Below are positions 1 through 7,226 of a stretch of 64,000 nt of DNA, piece by piece. Every line of letters begins with the position of its first letter. Positions within the stretch are counted from its first letter, which is position 1. Under the pieces are notes generated by a model. It made no database searches and was not told where the DNA came from. It worked only from the letters and a program-made list of their open reading frames with translations. Made by a program: the position numbers and the translations under genes. Source of the DNA: DASQPR01 sp963727415 (GTDB taxonomy: Bacteria; Actinomycetota; Actinomycetes; Mycobacteriales; Micromonosporaceae). The stretch is from the NCBI GenBank assembly GCA_963727415.1, contig CAVSGF010000003.1:1240001-1304000 (forward strand), in the 5' to 3' direction.

Positions 1-271
1 CCGGCCCCCACTGGCGGGACTCGACCACCAGCTTCCACGGCCGCTGCCGGCCGGAGCCAGGGCCGGCTTCCTCGATGTAGCCGGACTTGGCCAGCTGGCG
101 CAGGTGCCAGGAACAGTTCGCCGGGCTCTCGCCGACCCGCTCCGACAGCTCGGTGGCGGTTGCGGTGCCGGCCAGCAGCAGCTCTTCCAGGAGACGCAGC
201 CTCAGCGGATGTGCCAGGGCGCGAACGGCCCCGGCATCGGTGATCTTTCTAGGCGGGTTCAACTCGGTCAC
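1..271 (-). CDS. ArsR-type winged-helix regulator (5' part, runs off the left edge)
   Basis: Reading leftward from a GTG at 271, the frame stays open to the window edge for 90 codons. The translation has the helix-turn-helix core of ArsR/SmtB-like repressors: an ALAHPLRLRLLEEL helix, then ATATELSERVGES, then a recognition helix around SWHLRQLAKSGYIEEAG. The start is inferred: an ATG nine bases further upstream runs into a stop after four codons. No metal-binding cysteine pattern is visible in the part present, and the C-terminal part is missing, so the ligand cannot be guessed. A perfect 10-bp palindrome sits just upstream and could be its own operator. The upstream neighbour on the other strand is a broken ltrA gene. 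Confidence 0.7.
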   Translation of the reverse strand, partial: MTELNPPRKITDAGAVRALAHPLRLRLLEELLLAGTATATELSERVGESPANCSWHLRQLAKSGYIEEAGPGSGRQRPWKLVVESRQWGP

Positions 272-284
272 TGTCGAAGCATAT

Positions 285-294
285 CTTTCGAAAG
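285..294. promoter_or_regulatory. Palindrome CTTTCGAAAG upstream of the ArsR-type gene
   Basis: A perfect 10-bp palindrome lies 14 bp in front of the GTG of the ArsR-type gene, in a locally AT-rich patch. ArsR-family repressors usually bind inverted repeats overlapping their own promoter, so autoregulation is a reasonable inference. The site itself is seen; its function is not shown. Confidence 0.35.
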
Positions 295-338
295 AAGTGC
301 TTGGAAAGACCTCTTTTGAATTTCTCGCGATCTGCCCG

Positions 339-420
339 CTTCGTTCCCCCGCTGATTGCCCGCTCTGTCCCCCGCTCTGTCCCCCGCTCTGTTCCCCACT
401 CTGTTCCCCCGCTTCGTTCC
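339..420. repeat. Degenerate 12-13 bp tandem repeat (GCTCTGTCCCCC type)
   Basis: Units starting at 362, 374, 386 and 398 follow GCTCTGTCCCCC or GCTCTGTTCCCC, flanked by GCTTCGTTCCCCC-like units at 339 and 411. The array sits in the spacer between the ArsR-type gene and the ltrA remnant. A shorter direct repeat, GAGGTAAGCC twice at 521-540, lies immediately before the ltrA start. These look like slippage products in a non-coding spacer. Confidence 0.7.
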
Positions 421-541
421 TGCTTGGCGGTTCTGGCGAGCGCCCTCGGGCGGCGACTCGACATGATGGATCTCGACATGGACAGCGATGCGGGTACGCC
501 CGCCGAACGCACACCTGGTCGAGGTAAGCCGAGGTAAGCCG

Positions 542-1402
542 ATGACTCGTCCGTCCGCCGTGCCCCGCTGGCGGCGCCCGCTGGTAGCGCGTGATCGCTC
601 CGAGCAGCACCGCGCGTCGACGCCCCTGGAACTGCTCTTCGACCTGTGCTTCGTGGTCGGGGTATCGCAGGCCGCCGGCCGGCTGCACCACGCCCTGGCC
701 GAGACGGACTACGCGCACGGCATCGTCGCGTACCTGATGGTCTTCTTCGCGATCTGGTGGGCGTGGGTCAACTTCACCTGGTTCGCGTCCGCCTACGACA
801 ACGACGACGCGCCCTACCGGCTGATCACCATGGTGTAGATCGCCGGCGCGCTGACGCTGGCCGCCGGCGTCCCCCGGGCCTTCGACCGGGGCGACTTCAG
901 CGTGGTGGTGATCGGGTACGTGATCATCCGACTGGCCCTGGTCACCCAGTGGCTACGAGTCGCGGCCGCCGACCCGCAACGCCGGGTCGCGGCGCTGCGA
1001 TTCGCGATCGGGATCACGCTTGCCCAGGCAGGCTGGATCGCCCGGCTGTGGCTGCCTGACGGTACCGCCAGCTTCCTCATTCTCGTGGCAGCTGAACTGG
1101 CGATACCGATCTGGGCCGAGCACGCCGCCAGGACCACGTGGCATCGGACCCACATCGCCGAGCGGTACGGGCTGTTCACGCTGATCGTGCTGGGCGAGGC
1201 GATCCTCGCGTCCACGACGGCGATCCAGACCGCCTTCGACGTTGACGGGCTGTCCCGGACCCTGGCCTTCCCGGCCGCGGCCATCCTGGTACTGCTGGCA
1301 CCGCTTACCTGGCAGCCAATGCCGATCCTGGCAGCCGTACTGGTGGTTTTGGTGATCGTCGCCAGCCCGCAATGGCGGGCTAGAGCAACTGCTCGCGAAT
1401 AA
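542..1402 (+). pseudogene. ltrA: Low-temperature-requirement protein A (LtrA) remnant with in-frame stop and internal deletion
   Basis: From an ATG at 542 the protein begins like LtrA membrane proteins (STPLELLFDLCFVVGVSQAA, then WWAWVNFTWFASAYD). A TAG at 836-838 interrupts the frame exactly where relatives, as I remember them, have a glutamine (MVQIAGAL), so CAG to TAG is likely. The same frame continues to 1402. LtrA proteins are about 370-400 residues; even with read-through this would be about 286. The missing block falls after QTAFDVDG near residue 240, where the text jumps to the family's C-terminal helix (ILVLLAPLTW). I infer an in-frame loss of roughly 100 codons. Two lesions make a pseudogene more likely than a sequencing slip. 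Its 3' end overlaps rdgB by 23 bp, tail to tail. Confidence 0.85.
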
Positions 1403-1985
1403 TCTCGACCAGGCCGCGGAAGGCCTTGCCACGGTGGCTGATCGCGTCCTTCGCTTCCGGCGTCATCTCCGCGGTGGTGATGTCGTGCCCGTTGGCGACG
1501 AAGATCGGATCGTAGCCGAAGCCGCCACTGCCGCGCGGCGCCCGGATCAGCCGGCCGGACATCACGCCGTCAACAGTCCAGGTGCGACCGTCGGGGACGG
1601 CGAGCGCCGCCGCGCACCGGAACTCCGCACGCCGGGCGCCATCCGGGACATCGGCGATCTGCCCGAGTACCAGATCCAGGTTGGCCGCGTCGTCACCATG
1701 CTTGCCGGACCAGCGCGCGCTGAAGATGCCGGGCATTCCGTTGAGTACGTCGACGCACAGCCCGGAATCGTCTGCCACGGTCGCCAGCCCGGTGTGAGCC
1801 GCGCCCTCGCGGGCCTTGATGAGCGCGTTGTCGGCGAACGTAAGGCCGCTCTCCGGAACCTCGTCATAGGCGGGTACGTCGCGCATCCCGATGATCTCGA
1901 CGGCATGCCCGGCGATCGCCGCGTCCACGATGCGCTGCAATTCGACAAGCTTCTTGGCGTTGCGGGTGGCGAGCAGGATCCTCAC
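1380..1985 (-). CDS. rdgB: RdgB/HAM1 dITP/XTP pyrophosphatase
   Basis: This 201-residue protein hydrolyses non-canonical purine triphosphates (dITP, XTP) to monophosphates, keeping them out of DNA and RNA. The family signature is clear: N-terminal ATRNAKKLVEL, the SGLTFADNALIKA segment, the catalytic ADDSGLCVD segment with PGIFSARWSG, and GSGGFGYDPIF near residue 155. Length is normal. The GTG start at 1985 overlaps the rph stop as GTGA, so it is translationally coupled to rph. The rph-rdgB pairing is the common actinobacterial arrangement. Its 3' end overlaps the ltrA remnant on the other strand, which is of no functional concern for an intact housekeeping gene. Confidence 0.97.
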   Translation of the reverse strand: MRILLATRNAKKLVELQRIVDAAIAGHAVEIIGMRDVPAYDEVPESGLTFADNALIKAREGAAHTGLATVADDSGLCVDVLNGMPGIFSARWSGKHGDDAANLDLVLGQIADVPDGARRAEFRCAAALAVPDGRTWTVDGVMSGRLIRAPRGSGGFGYDPIFVANGHDITTAEMTPEAKDAISHRGKAFRGLVEIIREQLL

Positions 1986-2734
1986 GGCGTGCCGACCTTG
2001 ACGGCCAGCGCCTCCTGCTGCAAGCGGGTCAGCTCGGCGCAGCCGGCCGCGCCCAGGTCGAGCAGCTCATCCAGCTCCGAGCGGTGAAACACCGCCTGCT
2101 CTCCGGTGCCCTGCACCTCGACGAACTCCCCGCTACCGGTGCACACGATGTTCATGTCGACATCGGCGGTGGCGTCCTCGGCGTAGCACAGGTCCAGGCG
2201 AAGCTCGCCCCCGATGATGCCGACGCTGACCGCCGCGACCGACCGGTGTACCGCCGCCTCGACCGTCCCGGCCAGCATGCCCCGCCCGGCCATCCAGGTC
2301 ACCGCGTCGTGCAGTGCCACATACGCGCCAGTGATCGACGCCGTCCGGGTGCCACCGTCGGCCTGGAGCACGTCACAGTCGATGACGATCGAGTTCTCGC
2401 CCAGCGCCGCGAGGTCAACACACGCCCGCAGGCTCCGGCCAATCAGGCGGGAAATCTCATGAGTACGTCCGCCGATGCGCCCTTTGACGCTCTCCCGGTC
2501 GTTGCGGGTCGTGGTCGCGCGCGGCAGCATCGCGTACTCGGACGTCACCCAGCCCAGGCCCGAGCCCCTGCGCCAGCGCGGAACCCCGGGCGTGACCGAG
2601 GCGGTGCACAGCACGCGGGTGTCACCGAAGTCGACCAGGACCGAGCCCTCCGCATGCATGCTCCAACTGCGGGTCAGCGTCACCGGGCGAAGTTGGTCTG
2701 ATTGGCGTCCATCGGGTCGTGGCATGGTCGCCAT
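1982..2734 (-). CDS. rph: Ribonuclease PH
   Basis: RNase PH is a phosphorolytic 3'-5' exoribonuclease that trims tRNA precursors and structured RNAs. The 250-residue product has the full family sequence: an N-terminal RPVTLTRSWSMHAEGSVLV, the RGSGLGWVTSEYAMLPRAT block with RNDRE, GRTHEISRLIGRSLRA, CDVLQADGGTRTASITGAY, and the C-terminal segment around VQGTGE. ATG starts at codons 1 and 4 are both possible. It lies downstream of the MBL hydrolase (54-bp gap) and is coupled to rdgB by a 4-bp overlap. The murI-MBL-rph-rdgB order is a well-known actinobacterial block. Confidence 0.97.
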   Translation of the reverse strand: MATMPRPDGRQSDQLRPVTLTRSWSMHAEGSVLVDFGDTRVLCTASVTPGVPRWRRGSGLGWVTSEYAMLPRATTTRNDRESVKGRIGGRTHEISRLIGRSLRACVDLAALGENSIVIDCDVLQADGGTRTASITGAYVALHDAVTWMAGRGMLAGTVEAAVHRSVAAVSVGIIGGELRLDLCYAEDATADVDMNIVCTGSGEFVEVQGTGEQAVFHRSELDELLDLGAAGCAELTRLQQEALAVKVGTP

Positions 2735-2788
2735 GGTAGCGATCGGCCGGACCGGGGTGGTCGAGACCGCCCGCGGCCCCGCATGCGC

Positions 2789-3538
2789 TCAGATGGTGTA
2801 GACGACGCCGGGCCGGACCACGTCGACCGGGCCGTGGAACGTCGAGCGTGCCTCCTTGACCGTCGCCGCCTCGTCACCCCATGCCGGAACCAGGTGAGTG
2901 AGCAGCAGCCTCGCGACGCCGGCCTTGGTGGCGGCCTCGCCGGCGTCCCGGCCGGTCATGTGCAGGCCCGGCGGGTTCTCTTCGGACGCGAGGTAACTGG
3001 CCTCACAAAGGAAGGCGTCGGCGCCCGCGGCGAGGCGGACGATCGCGTCACACGGCGCGGTGTCCGCCGAATAGGCCAGCACGCGGCCACCATGTTCGAT
3101 CCGCAGGCCGTACGTCTCGACCGGATGCTCCACCCGATCGGCGGTTACCGAGAAGGGCCCGATCGAGAAGGTGTCCGGGCGCAGCGTGTGGAAGGTGTAC
3201 ACATCGTCGAGAGGGCCCTCATCCGGGCCGCCATAGGCACTGACGATCCGTTCCCGGGCGCCGGCCGGACCGTACAGCGGGATTCGCGGGTACGGGCCGT
3301 CCGGAGCGTACCGGCGGACCACCACGTACGAGCAGGCGTCCAGCACGTGGTCGCTGTGCAGGTGAGACAGCACGATCGCGTCGACGGCACGCAGGTCCAG
3401 ATATCGCTGAAGCGCAGCCAGCGAACCGGTGCCGAAGTCGATCAGCAGGCGGAACCCGTCAGCCTCCAGGTGGTACGCCGAGCATGCCGATTCCGACGAC
3501 GGGAAGCTGCCTGCGCAGCCAAGCACCGTCAGCTTCAT
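2789..3538 (-). CDS. MBL-fold metal-dependent hydrolase, RNase Z-like
   Basis: A 249-residue metallo-beta-lactamase-fold protein. The metal ligands are visible: HLHSDH near residues 59-64, a downstream His in DRVEHPVET, an Asp in YSADTAPC, and a C-terminal His in LLTHLVPAW. It resembles the short RNase Z/ElaC-like hydrolases that sit next to murI and rph in actinobacteria, but it lacks anything proving tRNA 3'-end processing, so only the superfamily is safe. Its ATG overlaps the murI stop (ATGA at 3535-3538), giving translational coupling, and it is followed by rph after 54 bp. Neighbourhood suggests RNA maturation or a housekeeping role. Confidence 0.9.
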   Translation of the reverse strand: MKLTVLGCAGSFPSSESACSAYHLEADGFRLLIDFGTGSLAALQRYLDLRAVDAIVLSHLHSDHVLDACSYVVVRRYAPDGPYPRIPLYGPAGARERIVSAYGGPDEGPLDDVYTFHTLRPDTFSIGPFSVTADRVEHPVETYGLRIEHGGRVLAYSADTAPCDAIVRLAAGADAFLCEASYLASEENPPGLHMTGRDAGEAATKAGVARLLLTHLVPAWGDEAATVKEARSTFHGPVDVVRPGVVYTI

Positions 3539-4341
3539 ATCGCCGCCTCGGCGAACGCCCCGGCGGTCGCGGCTTCCGGCCCTAGGAATCGCTGCGCCAG
3601 CTTCGCGAACAGGGCCGGGTCGCCGGTGCTGCGGAAGGTGTGCACCGGCGGTGGCAACTGATCCGGCCGGAACAGATCACGTTCGGTCAGCACCCGGTAC
3701 ACCTCCCGCGCCGTCTCGTCTGCGCTGGACACCAGCGTGACCCCGTCACCCATGACCAAGCCGATCAGGCCCGCCAGCAGCGGGTAGTGGGTACACCCAA
3801 GAATCAGGGTGTCGACCTGGGCACGCTGTAGAGGTTCAAGATACCCATTTGCGAGGCCGAGTAACGCTCGTCCGGATGTGATTCCGCGCTCGATGAAGTC
3901 GACGAACTGTGGGCAGGCCGCTCCGGTCAGGTGCATATGCGGAGCGGCGACGAAGGCATCCGCGTACGCGCCGCTGTTGATCGTCGCGGTGGTACCGATG
4001 ACGCCGACCCGGCCATTGCGGGTGGTCGCGACAGCACGTCGTACCGCGGGCCGGATGACCTCCACGACCGGCACCGAATACCGTTCCCGGGCATCGTGCA
4101 GGCACGCCGCGGAGGCACTGTTGCACGCGATCACGAGGATCTTGACGCCGTCGTCAACCAGCTGATCCAGGCATTCGAGCGTGTATCGGCGCACATCTGC
4201 GATGGGTTTGTTGCCATATGGCAGGTGGGCCGTATCACCGGTGTAGATCACCTGCTCATGCGGCAACTGGTCCAGAATGGCGCGGGCTACGGTCAGACCC
4301 CCAACCCCCGAGTCGAAGATGCCGATCGGCGCGTCAGTCAC
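3535..4341 (-). CDS. murI: Glutamate racemase
   Basis: MurI interconverts L- and D-glutamate, supplying D-glutamate for peptidoglycan. The 268-residue product has both catalytic cysteines in context: ACNSASAA (Cys73) and GCTHYPL (Cys183), and the substrate-binding IGIFDSGVGGLTV segment at residues 6-18. Length is typical. The GTG start at 4341 is preceded by TAGGCT with a 7-nt gap and no ribosome-binding site, which fits a leaderless transcript. This would make murI the first gene of the murI-MBL-rph-rdgB operon. All junctions downstream are overlaps or short gaps. Confidence 0.97.
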   Translation of the reverse strand: MTDAPIGIFDSGVGGLTVARAILDQLPHEQVIYTGDTAHLPYGNKPIADVRRYTLECLDQLVDDGVKILVIACNSASAACLHDARERYSVPVVEVIRPAVRRAVATTRNGRVGVIGTTATINSGAYADAFVAAPHMHLTGAACPQFVDFIERGITSGRALLGLANGYLEPLQRAQVDTLILGCTHYPLLAGLIGLVMGDGVTLVSSADETAREVYRVLTERDLFRPDQLPPPVHTFRSTGDPALFAKLAQRFLGPEAATAGAFAEAAI

Positions 4342-4348
4342 GCAGCGC

Positions 4349-4354
4349 AGCCTA
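4349..4354 (-). promoter_or_regulatory. Leaderless -10 element for murI operon
   Basis: TAGGCT on the minus strand, 7 nt before the GTG of murI. It matches the actinobacterial TANNNT -10 pattern, and the spacing would put transcription start on the start codon. No clear -35 is seen. Confidence 0.5.
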
Positions 4355-4619
4355 CGCCGAGAGGGTCACCTTCCCAGACCACTTCCGGCCGAGGTGTCGT
4401 CAACGTGACAGGCCGCGTACCTCACATCGAACTGCCCTTCCCGCTGCTTACGTGGGCAGCCCGGCACATGCGACGGACGCGTGCGTCCGGCAAAGATGCG
4501 ATTGGCGTCACGGACCGTTATCTTGAGACGTTGCATGAGTTGGGGCCAATCCCGCCCGCACGACTGGCTGCCTGGACACCGGCATGGCGGTTCTAGGGCA
4601 CGACAAAGGACGGTGGCAT

Positions 4620-5135
4620 GTGACGGCGACCACAGGACCGAGCAAGACTCCCAAGCAGGCGACCATCGCCCGCCCGGTCCTGCCGCCCCGGTCTCGGCCG
4701 GGCGGCGGTGCCGCGGGTGACCGGAATAACACCTACGTCGCTGACAGCTTCGCCGGCGACGCCGACATGACATTCGGTGGCACTCCGGTTCTCGCCCAGG
4801 ATGGCGAGCCCGCCGGCCTCGCGCGCGTCACCTTCGCGATGCGGGCACAGGCCGAGCGGCTACCACCGGCGCCACGGCGTCTGGTTGGCCTGTGCTCATG
4901 GGCGGCCGCGGTTGGCTTGCTCGGCATCATCGTCGGCATCCGCGCGGTGGTGGTAATGCTCGTCGGAGCGGCGAGCTGGTTTCCGCTCACCGCCGGCGTC
5001 ATCGGCATCATCGGGGTTGGCGCGACAATGGGCGCCTTCGTCACCGCGCGGCACCAGCACGTTCCGTGGGCGCTGCTGTCGGTGTCGAGCCTGACCCTTA
5101 TCGCCGCGACGATCGTCACGTCAGCGGCGTCCTAG
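4620..5135 (+). CDS. Small membrane protein of unknown function
   Basis: I do not recognise this protein. From a GTG at 4620, chosen because an AAAGGA sits about 10 nt upstream (4605-4610), it is 171 residues; an in-frame ATG at 4584 would add 12 residues but lacks a ribosome-binding site. The first 90 residues are hydrophilic and Gly/Arg/Ala-rich. Three hydrophobic stretches follow, near residues 90-112, 117-140 and 150-168, so the product is probably an integral membrane protein with a cytoplasmic N-terminal tail. It is a single gene between the divergent murI operon and the convergent cysM. Confidence 0.6.
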   Translation: MTATTGPSKTPKQATIARPVLPPRSRPGGGAAGDRNNTYVADSFAGDADMTFGGTPVLAQDGEPAGLARVTFAMRAQAERLPPAPRRLVGLCSWAAAVGLLGIIVGIRAVVVMLVGAASWFPLTAGVIGIIGVGATMGAFVTARHQHVPWALLSVSSLTLIAATIVTSAAS

Positions 5136-5275
5136 GGCTGGACCCTCGCGTGAGGGCGTCTTGCGAGCTGCCCGCGATGTTTTCGGCTTTTCTGCTTTCG
5201 CCGCTGGACGAATCGGGCATCTGGGAGTCGCGGCGTAGAAAAAGCAGAGAACCGGCTCCCTGACGGCGATTTCAG

Positions 5276-6226
5276 TTACGCCCAGAGCTGGCCTTCGAGA
5301 GCGGCTTCGGCATCCGCGAGAGTGCCGCTGTAGGCGCCGGTCGACAGGTACTTCCAGCCGCCGTCCGCGATCAGGAACGCGATGTCGGCCTTCTTGCCGG
5401 CCTTGGCCGCCTGGTGGGCGACACCGAGAGCGGCATGGAGCACCGCTCCCGATGAGAAGCCGGCGAAGATGCCCTCGACCTCGACGAGTTGCCGGGTACG
5501 CAGGACCGCGTCCTGGGTACCGACCGAGAATCGCCGGCTGAGAATCGTGGCGTCGTACAGCTCCGGTACGTAACCCTCGTCGATATTGCGCAGGCCGTAG
5601 ACGAGTTCGCCGTACCGCGGCTCGGCCGCGATGATCTCGATGTCGTCCACCTTCTCGCGGAGAAACCGCCCGGTGCCCATGAGCGTGCCGGTGGTGCCGA
5701 GCCCGGCCACGAAGTGAGTGATCGTCGGCAGGTCCCGCAGCAGCTCCGGGCCGGTCGTCTCGTAGTGCGCCTGCGCGTTGGCGGCGTTGCCGTACTGGTA
5801 CAGCATCACCCAGTCGGGATGATCGGCGGCGATCTCCTTGGCCCGCGCGACCGCCTGGTTGGAGCCACCGGCGGCCGGTGAGTGGATGATCTCGGCCCCG
5901 TACATGCGAAGCAGCTGAGTGCGCTCCGCCGACACGTTCTCGGGCATCACGCAGACCAGCCGGTAACCACGCAGTTTGGCGACCATGGCCAGGGCGATGC
6001 CGGTGTTACCGCTGGTCGGTTCGAGGATGGTGTCCCCGGGCCGCAGCCGCCCGTCAGCTTCCGCGGCCCGGATCATGTAGAGCGCGGCTCGATCCTTCAC
6101 GCTGCCGGTCGGATTCCGGTCCTCGAGTTTGGCCCAGAGCCGTACGTCCGATGAAGGCGACAGCCGGGGCAACCCGATGAGGGGGGTGCCTCCAGAGGCT
6201 TCGAGGAGGCTGTCAAACCTCGCCAC
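5276..6226 (-). CDS. cysM: CysM, cysteine synthase using CysO thiocarboxylate (O-phosphoserine type)
   Basis: A PLP-dependent beta-substitution enzyme of 316 residues. The PLP lysine is in NPTGSVKDRA (Lys44), the phosphate/substrate loop in TSGNTG (71-76), and GLGTTGTLMGTGR binds the PLP phosphate. The sequence and its C-terminus (KYLSTGAYSGTLADAE, then EALEGQLWA-like end) follow Mycobacterium CysM, as I recall it, rather than CysK. That enzyme couples O-phosphoserine with the thiocarboxylate of CysO. The GTG start lies 2 bp after the cysO stop, and mec is upstream, so the three-gene pathway mec-cysO-cysM is complete and co-transcribed. Confidence 0.95.
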   Translation of the reverse strand: MARFDSLLEASGGTPLIGLPRLSPSSDVRLWAKLEDRNPTGSVKDRAALYMIRAAEADGRLRPGDTILEPTSGNTGIALAMVAKLRGYRLVCVMPENVSAERTQLLRMYGAEIIHSPAAGGSNQAVARAKEIAADHPDWVMLYQYGNAANAQAHYETTGPELLRDLPTITHFVAGLGTTGTLMGTGRFLREKVDDIEIIAAEPRYGELVYGLRNIDEGYVPELYDATILSRRFSVGTQDAVLRTRQLVEVEGIFAGFSSGAVLHAALGVAHQAAKAGKKADIAFLIADGGWKYLSTGAYSGTLADAEAALEGQLWA

Positions 6227-6228
6227 GA

Positions 6229-6537
6229 CTACCCCCGAAGCGCGTGCAGCGCCGCGAACGCGAAGGCACCACCGGCGACCGCCGGCAGAATGGTGATGTT
6301 GTCACCGTCGTTGAGCTTGGTCTCAAGCGAACCCAGGAACCGCACATCCTCGTCGTTGACGTAGACGTTCACGAACCGGTGCAGGTTGCCGTCCTTGATC
6401 AGGCGATCACGCAGGCCGGGGTGCTTGGCGTCGAGGTCGACGAGCAAGGCTTCGAGGGTGTCGCCGGAGCCTTCAACGGCCTTGGCGCCGCCGGTATACG
6501 AGCGAAGAATGGTCGGAATGCGAACTTCGATAGCCAT
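6229..6537 (-). CDS. cysO: CysO, ThiS/MoaD-like sulfur-carrier protein with a C-terminal extension
   Basis: A ubiquitin-like sulfur carrier of 102 residues (MAIEVRIPTILRSYTGG start, FVNVYVNDEDVRFLG core). Sulfur is carried as a thiocarboxylate on a C-terminal Gly-Gly and handed to O-phosphoserine by CysM. Here the expected ILPAVAGG end (residues 83-90) is followed by 12 further residues, AFAFAALHALRG, before a TAG. The protein would have to be trimmed after Gly90 before activation. The neighbouring JAMM protease Mec is the obvious candidate, inferred from the known removal of C-terminal residues by JAMM enzymes in related sulfur-carrier systems. The ATG at 6537 has a weak upstream AGGAG. Confidence 0.93.
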   Translation of the reverse strand: MAIEVRIPTILRSYTGGAKAVEGSGDTLEALLVDLDAKHPGLRDRLIKDGNLHRFVNVYVNDEDVRFLGSLETKLNDGDNITILPAVAGGAFAFAALHALRG

Positions 6538-6580
6538 GGTGGGCGTACTCCTAAATGCTGTGAACAGGGCTTAGCGGACG

Positions 6581-6673
6581 TCAGCGGGTCGCGACGGTGC
6601 GACACTCGTAATCGACGGCGTGCTGTGTCTGCCCGAACATGTAGGTGGTCACGGAGTACGCGTCGGCTCTCAC
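6581..6673 (-). CDS. Candidate 30-residue peptide coupled to mec
   Basis: A short frame between mec and cysO. Its GTG (6673-6671) overlaps the mec TGA as GTGA, the same coupling geometry used by other genes here. It encodes 30 residues, beginning VRADAYSVTTYMFGQTQ and ending YECRTVATR, and stops 43 bp before the cysO ATG. One cysteine is present. I do not recognise it. It could be a genuine micropeptide of the cysteine operon, a coupling device that keeps ribosomes moving toward cysO, or chance. Conservation of the frame in relatives would decide. Confidence 0.35.
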   Translation of the reverse strand: MRADAYSVTTYMFGQTQHAVDYECRTVATR

Positions 6674-7125
6674 AACGCCTCCTCCACAACTGACTCCACG
6701 ACTGCGGCCTCTACGGTCTCATCAACGATTGCCACGGGTTCCTCGGTCACGACGCCGTCCACGATGCGGAACGACCGAACCTCGGTGGTTTGTTCCTCAC
6801 GAGTCGAAACCAGTAGGTAATGCGCTTCCGGTTCGCCCGCGTAGGACACGTCAGTGCGTGATGGGTACGCCTCGGTCGCCGTATGCGAGTGGTAAATCAC
6901 AACCGGCTCCTCGTCACGATCGTCCATCTCGCGCCAGACCCGCAGTTGCTCCATCGCGTCGAAACGGTAGAAGGTCATCGACCGCTCGGCGTTATCCATA
7001 GGAATGAAGCGCGTGGGCTGATCGCTTCCGGCAGCGCCGGCGATCACGCCACATGCCTCCTCGGGATGATCGCGGCGCGCATGATCGATGACGGCGTCCA
7101 GGATCCGGCGGTCGATGGTGAGCAC
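6670..7125 (-). CDS. mec: Mec, JAMM/M67-family zinc peptidase acting on CysO
   Basis: A 151-residue JAMM metalloprotease. The full zinc/catalytic pattern is present: Glu in PEEACGV (residues 21-27), HSH at 79-81, seven residues, Ser89, two residues, Asp92. In mycobacteria, Mec releases cysteine from the CysO-cysteine adduct made by CysM. Here it may also trim the CysO extension. The C-terminus carries a long acidic tail (residues 132-151). The GTG at 7125 is preceded by TAGGCT with a 7-nt gap and no ribosome-binding site, so it is probably leaderless and starts the mec-cysO-cysM operon. Confidence 0.95.
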   Translation of the reverse strand: MLTIDRRILDAVIDHARRDHPEEACGVIAGAAGSDQPTRFIPMDNAERSMTFYRFDAMEQLRVWREMDDRDEEPVVIYHSHTATEAYPSRTDVSYAGEPEAHYLLVSTREEQTTEVRSFRIVDGVVTEEPVAIVDETVEAAVVESVVEEAL

Positions 7126-7132
7126 GACTCAT

Positions 7133-7138
7133 AGCCTA
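7133..7138 (-). promoter_or_regulatory. Leaderless -10 element for mec-cysO-cysM
   Basis: TAGGCT on the minus strand, 7 nt before the mec GTG: the same sequence and spacing as in front of murI. No -35 is recognised. Confidence 0.5.
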
Positions 7139-7226
7139 TCCTGCGATGAACCCGCGTCCCCGTGCGTGCTTTCGCAGGCCGGGAACACGGCCGGAGGTAC
7201 TGCGTCGCAAGCGTCTAGGAGGGGCG

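Noticed and set aside
339..420. Possible CRISPR array
   Set aside because: Units are 12-13 bp without spacers; this is a simple tandem repeat.
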